Part shown: in pieces, positions 41,138 to 49,020 of the stretch | How the letters are laid out: the number at the start of each line of letters is the position of its first letter | Position numbering within the stretch: the stretch's first letter is position 1 | Assembly: GCA_016801885.1 (NCBI GenBank) | Contig: CM028888.1 | Coordinates: 17,655,170 to 17,719,169 of the forward strand | Direction of reading: 5' to 3' | Origin: Toxotes chatareus | Lineage: Eukaryota; Chordata; Actinopteri; Toxotidae | Length of the DNA: 64,000 nucleotides | Program-made: the position numbers and the translations under genes | The notes under the pieces: generated by a model | The model's input: the letters and a program-made list of their open reading frames with translations, nothing else | The model's database searches: none | What the model was told of the DNA's origin: nothing

Positions 41138-44100
41138 TAAAAAAGGTCTGAAATGGTGGGGAGCTATAGACGGGTCAATGTGCACTAATTTACTTTGCTG
41201 GTTATGGAGCTTCAATGCCATTTTCTTCCTTCTTTGTCGACTAACATTCTGTTTGACAAGCGATCTACCTAATTAGCTCTCCCTCACCAGCTGAAGGTGT
41301 GCTTATTACAGAAATTAGCCGGTGGGGGAGTTTGGTTGGAATGAGAGCCTGCGTATTCTTGGCACCCCATGACACATGATTGGACACTCCTGTGTTAGAT
41401 ATTATATGCTGGTTTCATCTGCACAGGCAGGAGCACTGGCTCTTTGTGTGGTGGGCCTTGCTGCTGGAGCCAGGGACTGATCACGGTTTCGCATGTACGC
41501 CTCGTAATCTTGTGCATCCAGACCTGCAGCTACATCCTCAGACATTTTAACACAACGGTTTGTTTGAAAATGGTGGAGACGCAGGCTATTGTCAACATTC
41601 GTAGCAGTCACATTTCAGCAGAGCTGAGCATGACACTGCTACTCACTGTACTGTCGCAGGAACAAAAGGGGAAAGCTGCTACAATTTGTTTGCTAGCAAA
41701 ACTAAAGTTTTTTTTTTTTTTTTCTGGAAGTTGGTGTACTCAGGTGGAAAAAACAAACCTTAGCTGCCATTTCTGGAGGCATCTTGTTATTATGCTTTTT
41801 TAATGAAATTTTTTTTCACGCCTTTGTTGTTTGAGCTGGGGGTGTTGTTATGCACGAATATTTGCCTCCTGGCGAACTTCCTCTGCAACTAGGATTTACT
41901 CTTATGATTTAGCAAGATGAAGTGGTTATATCTCACTAACACTGAAGTGTGCTTTTGTTGCATACTAGCAGCATCATCAGTGGACACAGGGTTTTGTCGG
42001 TTGCTGTATGACAAGTTTGGTGAAAAGCACTCAGGATCGAGTGAGAGAGAAGCAGGAGTGTTTTTTGGAACCAGTGTTTGCTTTGCTTTGGGATTAGAAA
42101 GCATGTTTAATTAACATTGGCTGACAGGGAACCTGTAACATAACTTGCAGTGATGAGATCAAGCTCGGACAACCTCTATGATGATTTACAAAAACAAAAT
42201 TGGTAGTGCACTATAAAACACACACACACAGGGACACAAAGAGGGACATAGCGTCTCATACGCCCACATGCTCACATACTTGAGGCTATTAAATATGCCA
42301 ACACCTCATCTCCAATCTTAGACACGGACAGGCTGTCACAAGGTTCAGTTACACGCATACATGCGCACACTGAGCTCCACACAGCAGGACACAGCGAGGC
42401 ACAATTACCCCCAGGGTACTTAATCACACTCATAAAGAAATTCTGATGCAACAATTTGCAGAAGTTACAAAGACAAGGTCAATAGATGCATTGTGTTCAG
42501 GGGGTATTTGTGCCTGCAGCCAGCCAAATGACTTTGAATGGTGCACAAGACTCTTTGGCCAGAAGTAAATTATGTGCTGTGTCACATTAGGTTGATAAAA
42601 AACATGCACACATCCCAATGCCACATGTGGTCTCCCCAATAATTAGACCATATAAATTACTGCAGAGGGCAGCCCAGCTAAACAGCAACAGAAAATTACT
42701 TTGCTTGGCTCATTTGTTAGGTTTACGGGGCAAAGAACATCCCTAATGCCAAGGACTGAAGAGTTTAGGGGGCTATGATTAAGGTCATGGGACACGTTAC
42801 ACCAGTCATTCGCTTTTCCTGCTGATGTAAGCCCTCTCTGTGATATAGGAGACTCGTGATGGTGTTAGAAGTGGAGGAATTGATATCATGGGAAAGTATC
42901 TGGTTATCCAGGGGGCATCAGTGAGACTCTCTCACCCTATACTAATTGACTTGAGATAGACCCCTTCAGGCAGCCGCTCACCATTTCTCTGTTTTAATGC
43001 AATCAGTTGTCCGGGAGCTTTGTTAGCTCTCCACAAGATTTGCCCTTTTTCAAGAGGAGTTTGAAGAATCATCATTCTCCATCCTTCTCACTTAAAGACT
43101 AAACACTGATCACACTGAACACGTCCACCGCTGCCTTCATCACCTTGGACAGATAGTCTGGGGTTTCACAACAACTTAATAAGATCATTGTGATACCTAC
43201 TGCCAAGATTATGCCACTGCTTGTCACATTTGACATTAACAAGTGGTCTCCCTCTGGGTTTTCTGTATAGAAGTGACACACTGGCCTAGTTCAGACACTG
43301 GACAAACAATACAAGCACCTGTCTTGCTGCATGTAAAACCATTTTTCTGCCTCTATTTGTGAGCGAATGTGAATGTTGAGGATCAAGACCAAACAAAACA
43401 CTTGTGTGATGAGCAGTGTGCGGAAAAGAGATCCACCGTGAAGCCTTTTGGAGGACGCCAAGCAGGGACATTATTTATGCTAATTAAAAAGATGGAGTGA
43501 AGGGAAAAGGAAGGGAAATTAAATGAAGATGAAAAAGTAGAGCAAAAACTAAAGCTGGGCTCAAAGCGAAACTGAAACAGGGAGCATTCAAAGTAAAACT
43601 CTCTGTTACATGACATATACCACTTTAGCTTTGTTGCAGATCTTAAAGTGGCCACAGCGGGGATGAATGGTGTAAAGAAAATTACCCCAGTGCAGACTTG
43701 CTCACCTTATGCCACACAGGAAACTAAAACTCTTCCCGGTGATCAATCTTAGTGCCCTACTTGTTCTCTCACATGTACCGTGCACACTACCCTGCACTCT
43801 TTTAGGCTGACAGGATCCTCTGGTGATGTAAGTTTAGCTGTCTCAGTGTACCAATTTAGCAAATAAAAATTCTGTCTCCCTGTGTGATTTCAACATAAAA
43901 GACGAGTCTAATGATTCCTCTCTAGTAGCAGGAAGAAAGCAGTTGCTCCAGCCAGCTTTATCACACACAGCCTTTGTCGTGTTTGTTTTATTGCAAGCTG
44001 TTTGCCTGAAGAGGCCTGGCTGCTCTCATTGATACAGTTTGTCAGACATGTTTTCAGGCATTGTTATTTTGCTTTGTTTCTAATCCTGCTTCGTGCTGCT

Positions 44101-44900
44101 ACTGCTACTGTTAGCAGTATCAGACGCCAGTCCAGCCTGGTTCTGCAATGATGCAAAATACAATCGTCACCTATTTCCACACTAATTTTATCAGCCTGAT
44201 AAATTTGTCATGAATTTTTATCATGACCCTTTTTTTTTGTCTGCAATCCAGATGTATGATGCAGATTTGAATTGACAATATTAATAGTATAAAAATGTTC
44301 AAAAGTAGTACAAGCTAGATAGTAATGAATGGAGTATGTAAGTTGGGTAATTTTAATATAATTGGTAAACTTTTTTTCTTTTCTACTTTTCTTTTCAGGA
44401 ACCGTTTCAGGCTAACATGGCCAGGATTAAAGATATGGTTAGGCTTTTGTTTTGTTCTTGTGTGTGTCGTGTCTCGTGGTGTTGCTTCTATTTCCTCTTT
44501 ATGAGTTCAAATGGAAGTATTGTTAAGTCTGATTCTTCGCTCCTGACAACCTTTACTTTACTGCCTTCTTCCTTTTCAGAGAAGAGAATCTGCGACTTTG
44601 TCCAAAAAGGCAAACAACACCTTCAACATTGTTGGAACCACCTACGCCATCAACGTAGCTAAAGACCAAGGTTTAACGACCATTTCCAAGAGCGCCACTG
44701 GAGCGGTGGGCAAACACCACTATCTGCACAAAATGGATGACCCCTACACGGAGGCCAAGAAGTCCTACAACCGTGTCAGCAAAGTGGACAAGATATCACG
44801 CATCATTTTCCCAGTTCTGTTCTTCATCTTCAACTTAGGCTACTGGGCCACATACGTCAACAGAAAGCCCGCTATCATGAAGGCAAACAACCTAAACTGA
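12175..44900 (+). CDS. gabra3: GABA-A receptor alpha-3 subunit gene, all exons after the signal-peptide exon (5' partial)
   Basis: This span holds the coding part of a Cys-loop receptor subunit that forms, with beta and gamma subunits, a GABA-gated chloride channel in neuronal membranes. Eight firm exons (122, 68, 221, 83, 144, 153, 206 and 321 bases) splice in phase with GT-AG introns, giving about 438 residues; a 39-base microexon at 44399-44437 would add 13. Alpha-3 rather than alpha-1, -2 or -5 is indicated by LKFDGPM, RLVDNGTLLYT, LTIHAECPMHLEDFPMD, the KRSWAW motif after M3 and the TFNIVGTTY block in the M3-M4 loop, all recalled from human GABRA3. Seen: Cys-loop, M1-M4, and the benzodiazepine-site His. 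Missing: the start codon and signal peptide, since the first exon here begins with the third base of a codon. The paralogue call is strong but was made without an alignment tool. Confidence 0.93.
12297..15861 (+). other. gabra3: gabra3 intron
   Basis: This is a 3.6 kb intron between the first two exons in the window. It holds a T run near 13345 and an A run near 15140. A 181-codon antisense open frame at 13527-14072 has no domain, signal or splice support. The 14380-14800 stretch is unusually free of low-complexity sequence and could be conserved non-coding DNA. Confidence 0.85.
15862..15929 (+). CDS. gabra3: gabra3 68-base exon, beta-strand 1-2 region
   Basis: The acceptor is ctctttcaacag and the donor gtgagt. 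The exon reads E-SVTEVRTNIYVTSFGPVSDTDM, the invariant YVTSFGPVSDT block of the extracellular domain near the agonist interface. The length of 68 bases is the usual size of this exon in GABA-A receptor genes. It is joined to the previous exon within a Glu codon and ends at a complete Met codon. Confidence 0.95.
17205..18240 (+). mobile_element. Decayed LINE reverse-transcriptase remnant
   Basis: Near 17230-17310 the frame gives YATFDIFDHAAVIDRLEHWV, a decayed form of the fish LINE motif LSAAFDTVDH-xxL-xRLEHWVG (an RT active-site region). Near 17618 the text ADHIAPIT resembles the ADHITPVLKSLHW segment of such elements. Near 18150-18235 ITFGVSQGSILAPIFYSLHM resembles the CGVPQGSILGPILFSLYM motif. 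Many stops, a T run at 17384-17406 and disorder of the parts show a long-dead or rearranged element; it may be two fragments. Confidence 0.5.
17384..17406. repeat. T homopolymer
   Basis: A run of 23 T beside the LINE remnant. Confidence 0.95.
20051..20079. repeat. ATTG tetranucleotide repeat
   Basis: Seven consecutive ATTG units in a gabra3 intron. Confidence 0.95.
24426..24740. repeat. Teleost interspersed repeat with internal duplicated motif
   Basis: ttcagacctggcattaacat-gcgtctc at about 24439 is repeated as ttcacacctggcattagaat-gcatctc at about 24505, with aagtggacagctctaagcac and gagtgaccacttgtgattgg between and after. This text is familiar from fish DNA-transposon-like repeats; the family is not named. 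Confidence 0.45.
27316..27536 (+). CDS. gabra3: gabra3 221-base exon, ligand-binding domain with benzodiazepine-site His
   Basis: The acceptor cctcccctcag and donor gtaagc bound 221 bases, the standard length. The product starts EYTIDVFFRQSWRDERLKFDGPM, continues with the [21 protein letters not shown] core, and ends in RLVDNGTLLYTM plus the first two bases of Arg. The codon at 27445-27447 is His in FFHNGKKS, the residue equivalent to alpha-1 His101 (mature numbering), which in mammals makes alpha-1, -2, -3 and -5 receptors sensitive to classical benzodiazepines. HNMT and DNGT are further N-glycosylation sequons. LKFDGPM and RLVDNG favour alpha-3 over alpha-5 and alpha-2. Confidence 0.97.
27641..27800 (+). 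repeat. Teleost interspersed repeat, CCTGATGATGG type
   Basis: tgacctgatgatggtgctcc, atgaaaagttaagggatcac, caaagtcattacagttcacc, tctgtaccaaaatttca and gttgagacttttcactg-aaaa follow in the order known from many fish genomes. It is related to the copy at 31400-31585. Confidence 0.65.
29290..29487 (-). repeat. Teleost interspersed repeat, GCTAAC-rich type, inverted copy
   Basis: The pieces acatgataaacattatacc, agctaaacaaca, atgttagcatttagctc and cctcagacagctgtgagcac-ggctg are the reverse-oriented relatives of the repeat at 4450-4640. It is degenerate. Confidence 0.55.
30819..30901 (+). CDS. gabra3: gabra3 83-base exon, Cys-loop
   Basis: This exon carries the signature disulfide loop: Cys codons at 30838-30840 and 30880-30882 are separated by 13 residues (CPMHLEDFPMDAHAC). 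That loop couples agonist binding to channel gating. The acceptor is acaccctcag after a C-rich tract and the donor is gtaagt. Its length, 83 bases, is the family standard. The last base begins the Tyr codon of the FGSYAY motif. Confidence 0.97.
30902..31697 (+). other. gabra3: gabra3 intron (0.8 kb)
   Basis: A short intron carrying a degenerate teleost repeat at 31400-31585. Its T-rich end (near 31670) forms the acceptor tract. Nothing coding was seen. Confidence 0.9.
31400..31585 (+). repeat. Teleost interspersed repeat, CCTGATGATGG type, second copy
   Basis: It reads gaatgtctgtaccaaagttt, agtccatctccatat, ttgagatatttcact, then ggcctgatggtggctctcc, atgaaaagtcaagttatcac and gaatcatcctctatg. 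The order shows the end of one unit followed by the start of another, so the family is arranged in tandem units. Confidence 0.6.
31698..31841 (+). CDS. gabra3: gabra3 144-base exon, loop F to loop C approach
   Basis: The exon completes FGSYAY and reads YTNNEVIYLWTQGDERSV, AVAEDGSRLNQYDLLGHVIG and KETISSSTG, ending one base into the Gly codon before gtaagc. EDGSRLNQYDLLG is a conserved alpha-subunit block. The GDERS stretch is in the variable loop and differs from the human alpha-3 GKNKS. 144 bases is the expected exon size. Confidence 0.96.
31842..35908 (+). other. gabra3: gabra3 intron
   Basis: A 4.1 kb intron with an A run near 34487. No recognisable gene or classified repeat was seen; the open frames in it lack coding features. 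Confidence 0.85.
35909..36061 (+). CDS. gabra3: gabra3 153-base exon, loop C, M1 and start of M2
   Basis: Bounded by ctctccctcag and gtgagt, this exon encodes GEYVVMTTYFHLKRKIGYF, then the M1 helix ([21 protein letters not shown]), the M1-M2 linker NRESVPARTVFG and the start of the pore-lining M2. The PAR sequence at the cytoplasmic mouth is the anion-selectivity signature of GABA-A and glycine receptors, so this is a chloride channel. The VVMTT text is closer to alpha-3 (VVMTTHF) than to alpha-2 or -5 (T-V/I-MTAHF). Confidence 0.97.
36062..38694 (+). other. gabra3: gabra3 intron
   Basis: A 2.6 kb intron between the M1 and M2-M3 exons. The stretches at about 36360-36640 and 37790-37960 look complex and non-repetitive (with TAATTA-type motifs) and could be conserved elements. 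Nothing coding was seen. Confidence 0.85.
38695..38900 (+). CDS. gabra3: gabra3 206-base exon, M2, M3 and start of the cytoplasmic loop
   Basis: The acceptor is tttcatcctcag and the donor gtgagt after a complete AGG codon. The product is [20 protein letters not shown] (pore helix and linker), VAYATAMDWFMAVCYAFVFS (M3), ALIEFATVNYF and TKRSWAWDGKKEGMEIR (start of the M3-M4 loop). KRSWAW is typical of alpha-3; most other alpha subunits have KRG. The codon at 38787-38789 is ATG (Met), in the place where mammalian GABRA3 has an ATA Ile codon edited to read as Met. The frame stays open for 12 codons past the donor, but that tail (VSDSYFKQFHV) is not conserved and is intron. Confidence 0.96.
38935..38956. 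repeat. A homopolymer
   Basis: A run of 22 A just 34 bases after the donor of the M3 exon. Confidence 0.95.
41107..41135. repeat. T-rich homopolymer tract
   Basis: A T run with a single C interruption in the last long gabra3 intron. Confidence 0.93.
41262..41425 (-). repeat. Teleost interspersed repeat (MITE/SINE-like), degenerate
   Basis: On the minus strand this reads like a familiar fish repeat: a ggagtgtccaatcatgtgtc start, then ctctcattccaacc, a cacaccttcagctggtgag segment and gagagctaattaggtag. I recognise the text pattern but cannot give the family name. Confidence 0.5.
41402..41545 (-). CDS. Short antisense ORF of unknown nature in a gabra3 intron
   Basis: The minus-strand frame from the ATG at 41545-41543 to TAA at 41404-41402 gives 47 residues (MSEDVAAGLDAQDYEAYMRN, then RDQSLAPAARPTTQRASAPA and CADETSI). 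Its even amino-acid mix, use of GC-ending codons and A at -3 look more coding-like than the surrounding sequence. The frame is open for 22 codons upstream of the ATG, so it could also be part of a longer decayed exon. The 3' end abuts a teleost repeat. I do not recognise it; it may be a retrocopy fragment, a small exon or chance. Confidence 0.2.
   Translation of the reverse strand: MSEDVAAGLDAQDYEAYMRNRDQSLAPAARPTTQRASAPACADETSI
44399..44437 (+). CDS. gabra3: Candidate gabra3 cassette microexon in the M3-M4 loop
   Basis: A long pyrimidine tract and cttttcag precede 39 bases that are open in the needed phase (EPFQANMARIKDM), followed by a weaker donor, gttagg. Both neighbouring junctions are phase 0, so the segment can be included or skipped without changing the frame. 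A second AG at 44409-44410 would give a 27-base version, also in phase. When it is skipped, the loop length between GKK and TFNIV (19 residues) is close to the 21 in human alpha-3; including it gives 32, so if real it is likely alternative. The evidence is splice signals and phase only. Confidence 0.45.
44580..44900 (+). CDS. gabra3: gabra3 last coding exon, M3-M4 loop and M4
   Basis: After the acceptor ttccttttcag the exon encodes RRESATLSKKANNTFNIVG, TTYAINVAKDQGLTTISKSA, a variable stretch, and YNRVSKVDKISRIIFPVL followed by the M4 helix (FFIFNLGYWATYV), NRKPAIMKANNLN and stop TGA at 44898-44900. TFNIVGTTY-INxAKD-TISK closely follows the human alpha-3 loop, and SKVDKISRIIFPVLF-IFNL-YWATYVNR matches alpha-3 rather than the FGTFNLVYWATYLNRE form of alpha-2 and alpha-5. 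The codon at 44838-44840 is Gly where the human subunit has Val in M4. The loop is the usual site for gephyrin binding and phosphorylation. Confidence 0.96.
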   Translation, partial: RRESATLSKKANNTFNIVGTTYAINVAKDQGLTTISKSATGAVGKHHYLHKMDDPYTEAKKSYNRVSKVDKISRIIFPVLFFIFNLGYWATYVNRKPAIMKANNLN

Positions 44901-46249
44901 ATTTGACCAAATGCTAGGCCTGATCTGGTTTGGTTCAGAGGGTAGACAGGTTTGCAGGAGGCCAAGTCCATTACATCTTATCGTGTGTGTATGTGTGTGC
45001 GCGCGTGTTTTGTGTGTCTGTTTTTTCTTAAGAGTTTGATATTTTGCACGTCTGTATAGATGGAAGGCAAATTTGAACATACGAATAGATTACCATGTAG
45101 TCGTGGACCTTGGAGGGAGCACAACCTCACATCAGACCGTGTTTGTGCTGCTTTTCTTTTCTCCCCTCCACACTTAGCTCTGGCCCTGTCCCCTTTTGTG
45201 AGTAACCGAGTGTTCCTTTGCTGTATCTCGATTGCTTGCCGTTTTGTAGAGTAGTCAAATTGTGTTTCCACTATGTTTTGACATGTTTGCGCTTTGCTTG
45301 TAATAAGTTAGAGCAAGCATGCGTTTGAAGTTTTCATTGTAGCTCATTACCAGTGATAAGGTTTTGACACATCCATCAAGTTAACGACATGCATGCACGC
45401 ACGCACACAGACACACAGTGGTGCATCAGAAAACGCCAGCAGAGCTAATTCGTTGGTCGCTTTACCATGCTCTGTTAGCCGGGGGCAGCCTGTATAGTTC
45501 CATAGGAACATCATTAATAATCGTCCGTGTCTGGCCTTCAGCTCGTGCTGAATCTCGGCAGACCCGATGCAGTATCATCTGGAATTGCTTTCGCATCCCA
45601 CGGGGCTGCCTGTACATTTTCTAGTCCAGTGGCTCTTATTGTTTTAACTGGCTGACTGTGTTCAGTGACAGAGAAGCTATGTGCCTTGGTGAATACACAC
45701 ATCATACAGAAAAAAGGCTTTGACACACTCACACTTGCATCTACAGCACACATATGCACAAAAGGTCTGTGTGTATATTTCATGCAAACACATACTGGTG
45801 TCCACGGCCTCCGTACACTGCAGTAATGTGGCCGTGCCCCACCCACCCCACGTCCCATGGGCTTGGGCACCGAGTGTAAAATTGCCCATTAGTGTGGAAG
45901 GTTAACAGACCTCTGCCTGTGAAAAGATGAAGCAGGGAGATTAAAGGATCCAGCGTAGTGCAGAACAATTATTGTGTGCATTTATGTTTTGGCTCATGGT
46001 GTGGCGCCTCCATGAGCCGAGCAGTCATAACAGACTACCACCATTACCTCAGACTGAAGTCGAAATTCTGAATTGCAGTTAATAATACATTTTTCATGGA
46101 AATGCAAATAACACTAGATGTTTTATACATTACAATCATTACAGACACTCTTTCTTTCTTTAAGTATATCGTGGGCAGGCACCTGGTGCCTTTATTTCTT
46201 TGTTTTGTTTCTCTGCATCAGTCGCTGTAGCTGTTTAGCTCCACTATGA

Positions 46250-46269
46250 TTTTTTTTTTTTTTTTTTTT
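46250..46269. repeat. T homopolymer
   Basis: A run of 20 T in the probable gabra3 3' UTR. Confidence 0.93.
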
Positions 46270-47231
46270 GCATTTTGGCCTTGTCATAAGCAAGAGCTTA
46301 ATTCACTTTTGCCCTTTTATACTTGATTGTGTAAAGGATATTGGTGTTGATTTGGTTGTCTACATATGCTGTATTGTTTTTGTGTTTTGTAGTAGACAAC
46401 AAAAGGCCAATATGTCTGTCATATAGTATTTCTTAACAAATTTCAGAGATACTCCATCATCACTGGAGACTATTAGGCTGCAAAAAGCTGTGAAATCGAT
46501 AAAAAAAAAAAACCCAAAATGCCTGAGTTCGCCAACAAGAAAATGATAAACCAAATTTAGTGGTTATGAACAGCAAACCACTGGTCAAACTTTTCAACAA
46601 GTGATGGTTTCAAATTTAAAAGTCAGATCTGTCTCCAGCTGTGGCAGATGTCTCCAACCTTTGTTCTCCATTCGTTAAGTGACATCTGTATTTTTGTTAT
46701 GTGTTCAGTTTGGTCTGTGTTTATAGAGATGTTATATGACTATGAAGCAATTTCTTTTGCTTTTTTTGTCGGATGCACTCTGAATATTTTTGCATTGTCC
46801 CTAATTATGGACTCTTTGACGGCCACTGTACTTTAGACCCCCGACGTGCAGTGGATCTCCTCAATCTGTATCGTCATTGGTCAGCTTAAGAGAATGAGTG
46901 AACTGTGTTGTGGCCTCTCTAAAGATGTGTTAATAACGCAAACCATGTACAGTGTATCAGTCATAGGTTAATGCATGACAATCTGTACACGTGTATGTCT
47001 GCAACCTCCAATAATGATGTTTGTCACACTGAAATAGGGCTTAGTGTCAGTGTTTCTGTAGTTCCTCCCAGTTACTCATCAATTACCCACTCAGAACCTC
47101 AGCAGCATCCGCATAAACACACTTAAGCTCCAATTATTTGTGCATATTGGTGTGATGCTAATAATTTACAGCTGGTTCTGAAAGTGTTTTTACCCTCATC
47201 TGGTAGATTTTAGGTTTAATTCAGTATACTA

Positions 47232-47273
47232 CCACACACACACATGCACACGCACACGCACACACACACACAC
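47232..47273. repeat. CA-rich microsatellite
   Basis: An interrupted CA run with atg and cgc units, downstream of the gabra3 stop codon and possibly within its 3' UTR. Confidence 0.9.
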
Positions 47274-47505
47274 TTTGTAGATGTTCTACATCCATCTCAG
47301 TTACAAACATCACAATATAGAACCAGGAATAGGGGAGTCAGTTGGTATACAAAGTATACGAAATACAGAGATGACCAAACCTCAGAAAACACATTCAGCA
47401 CATTCAGGTCACAGTTCAGAGCAGTAATGGCACGTTCATCTTAGAAATAAATAAATGTTTTGTTGCTCACTATGATTACTAACAAACAACAGATCAGACA
47501 CTTGC

Positions 47506-47555
<50 letters not shown>
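47506..47555. repeat. ATT trinucleotide repeat
   Basis: Sixteen perfect ATT-type units, 50 bases, just after the AATAAATAAA at 47446. Confidence 0.96.
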
Positions 47556-47556
<1 letters not shown>

Positions 47557-48718
47557 ATGTTGTGCTTGGTGGGATGAGTCTTATATAATAATTTTACATT
47601 ATTTGATATTGTAGTGGATAGAATTTCACATCCAATCAAAACTTCATCCCACGTGCACATGGACCATAGAGACAGAGGCCATACTGTTCATTTCACCCAT
47701 TCAGAGACTAGAACACAGATCTCCTGGGAAACCATTTTCCTTTTCAATCAATACACATCATAAACTCAAACCACAGACAGACTGACATGATAAATCATGA
47801 CACTATAAATTCTTTTTTACAGTCACATCAAATTCATAATTACCAATCAGACAAATGTGCCCATGTTTAATAGCAATATTTAACACCTCCACATGTTTCT
47901 CAACTCTAGAGACCAGATATCATGCTGCTTTTTGAATCAAATATATTCTTATTCAGACCCAATTTTTATTGTTTTTGTCTGAAAAAAAAAGACTCATGTG
48001 GGTCTGCTGTGAGTGTTCAAAGTCTGCTGGCTGCTGCTAAATCAGGATCTGATGACACACAGCGCTAATGTTTATGTATGATTCCTCTGAGTAATGTGAT
48101 CAAGGTACTTTAGATAAGCAGTGATGAGCAGCAGTGTATTTTCTGTATATTTGAGCTGGATTTGTGAAATAACTTGCCCCTAAGACATAGAAAGTCATAA
48201 ATATCACCAATATGCCCACTCAACTTTAGCCAGTTGACATAATCAGTATCTTGTATATTGTGGTAACCAAAGATACATTCACAAGGTAATTCTCAAATTG
48301 TTGAGTAATGGAATGTAGTGGATGTGATAAATGGGATTTCATTCATCCCATTCACAGATTTTCTTTAAGTGACTTAGTAAAATGCTTCAGTATTTACACA
48401 TATTTCTAGAATTATAGATCTTAAAGTGTCTAATTAGCCATATTAAGATAGTAAATGTTCCCCATAGAACTTATAGGAAGAGGATATTTATAGAACATCT
48501 AAAAATAGTAGGTATTTCTTTCAGACAGAGTAAACTGTGTCATACTCGTACTATCTGAAACAGTTCACCAAGAGATTCATATAGATTTTGGTGTGCTCCA
48601 TTTGTGATGTGACAGTTGAATGTTTATTACATATTTATTCATTATACTGCGTGTTAATACTTATTTCTGTATGTCTGTGTGTCAGATTACCATTTTAATC
48701 AATGTCCTGGTTGGTCCA

Positions 48719-48780
48719 AATTTTTATTTATTTATTTATTTTATTTATTTATTTTTATTTATTTATTTTAATTTTTTTTG
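48719..48780. repeat. ATTT-type tetranucleotide repeat
   Basis: Repeated TTTA units with several phase slips, ending in a T run. Confidence 0.93.
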
Positions 48781-49004
48781 CAAGTACAATATGCAGGATT
48801 ACTTTTTTAATGCACATATCCGTGTGTCTGTGGGTAGCAAAAAAAAAACACTTCCAGAGCCACACAACCACAATCTCTGCACTCTGCAGCTCAACTACAG
48901 GAGAACCTCTGTCATCCAAATGGCTCAGAGTGATAGCTGAAAGGCCACAGCTCAGAAAACACGTGACAGTACCAAAATGAAAGATGACTGATCATCTTAA
49001 AAAG

Positions 49005-49020
49005 AATAAATTGTAATAAA
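49005..49020 (+). promoter_or_regulatory. Candidate polyadenylation signals
   Basis: Two AATAAA hexamers 10 bases apart are followed within about 60 bases by a GT-rich stretch. They could end a long gabra3 transcript; the AATAAATAAA at 47446-47455 is the main alternative. Confidence 0.3.

Larger units (their letters stand above)
38901..44398 (+). other. gabra3: gabra3 intron
   Basis: A 5.5 kb intron in the M3-M4 loop. It begins with an A run (38935-38956) and holds T runs at 41107-41135 and near 41710, a teleost repeat (41262-41425) and a short antisense coding-like ORF at 41402-41545. Confidence 0.8.
44901..49020 (+). other. gabra3: Probable gabra3 3' UTR, end undetermined
   Basis: Non-coding sequence follows the TGA. 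It contains a GT/GC-rich stretch at 44983-45010, CA-rich pieces at 45390-45420 and 47232-47273, a T run at 46250-46269 and an ATT repeat at 47506-47555. Overlapping AATAAA hexamers occur at 47446-47455. Two more lie at 49005-49010 and 49015-49020, the latter followed by GT-rich sequence (gggtgtggtaactg) near 49070, a reasonable cleavage context. GABRA genes commonly have long 3' UTRs, but which signal is used cannot be told from sequence. Confidence 0.4.
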
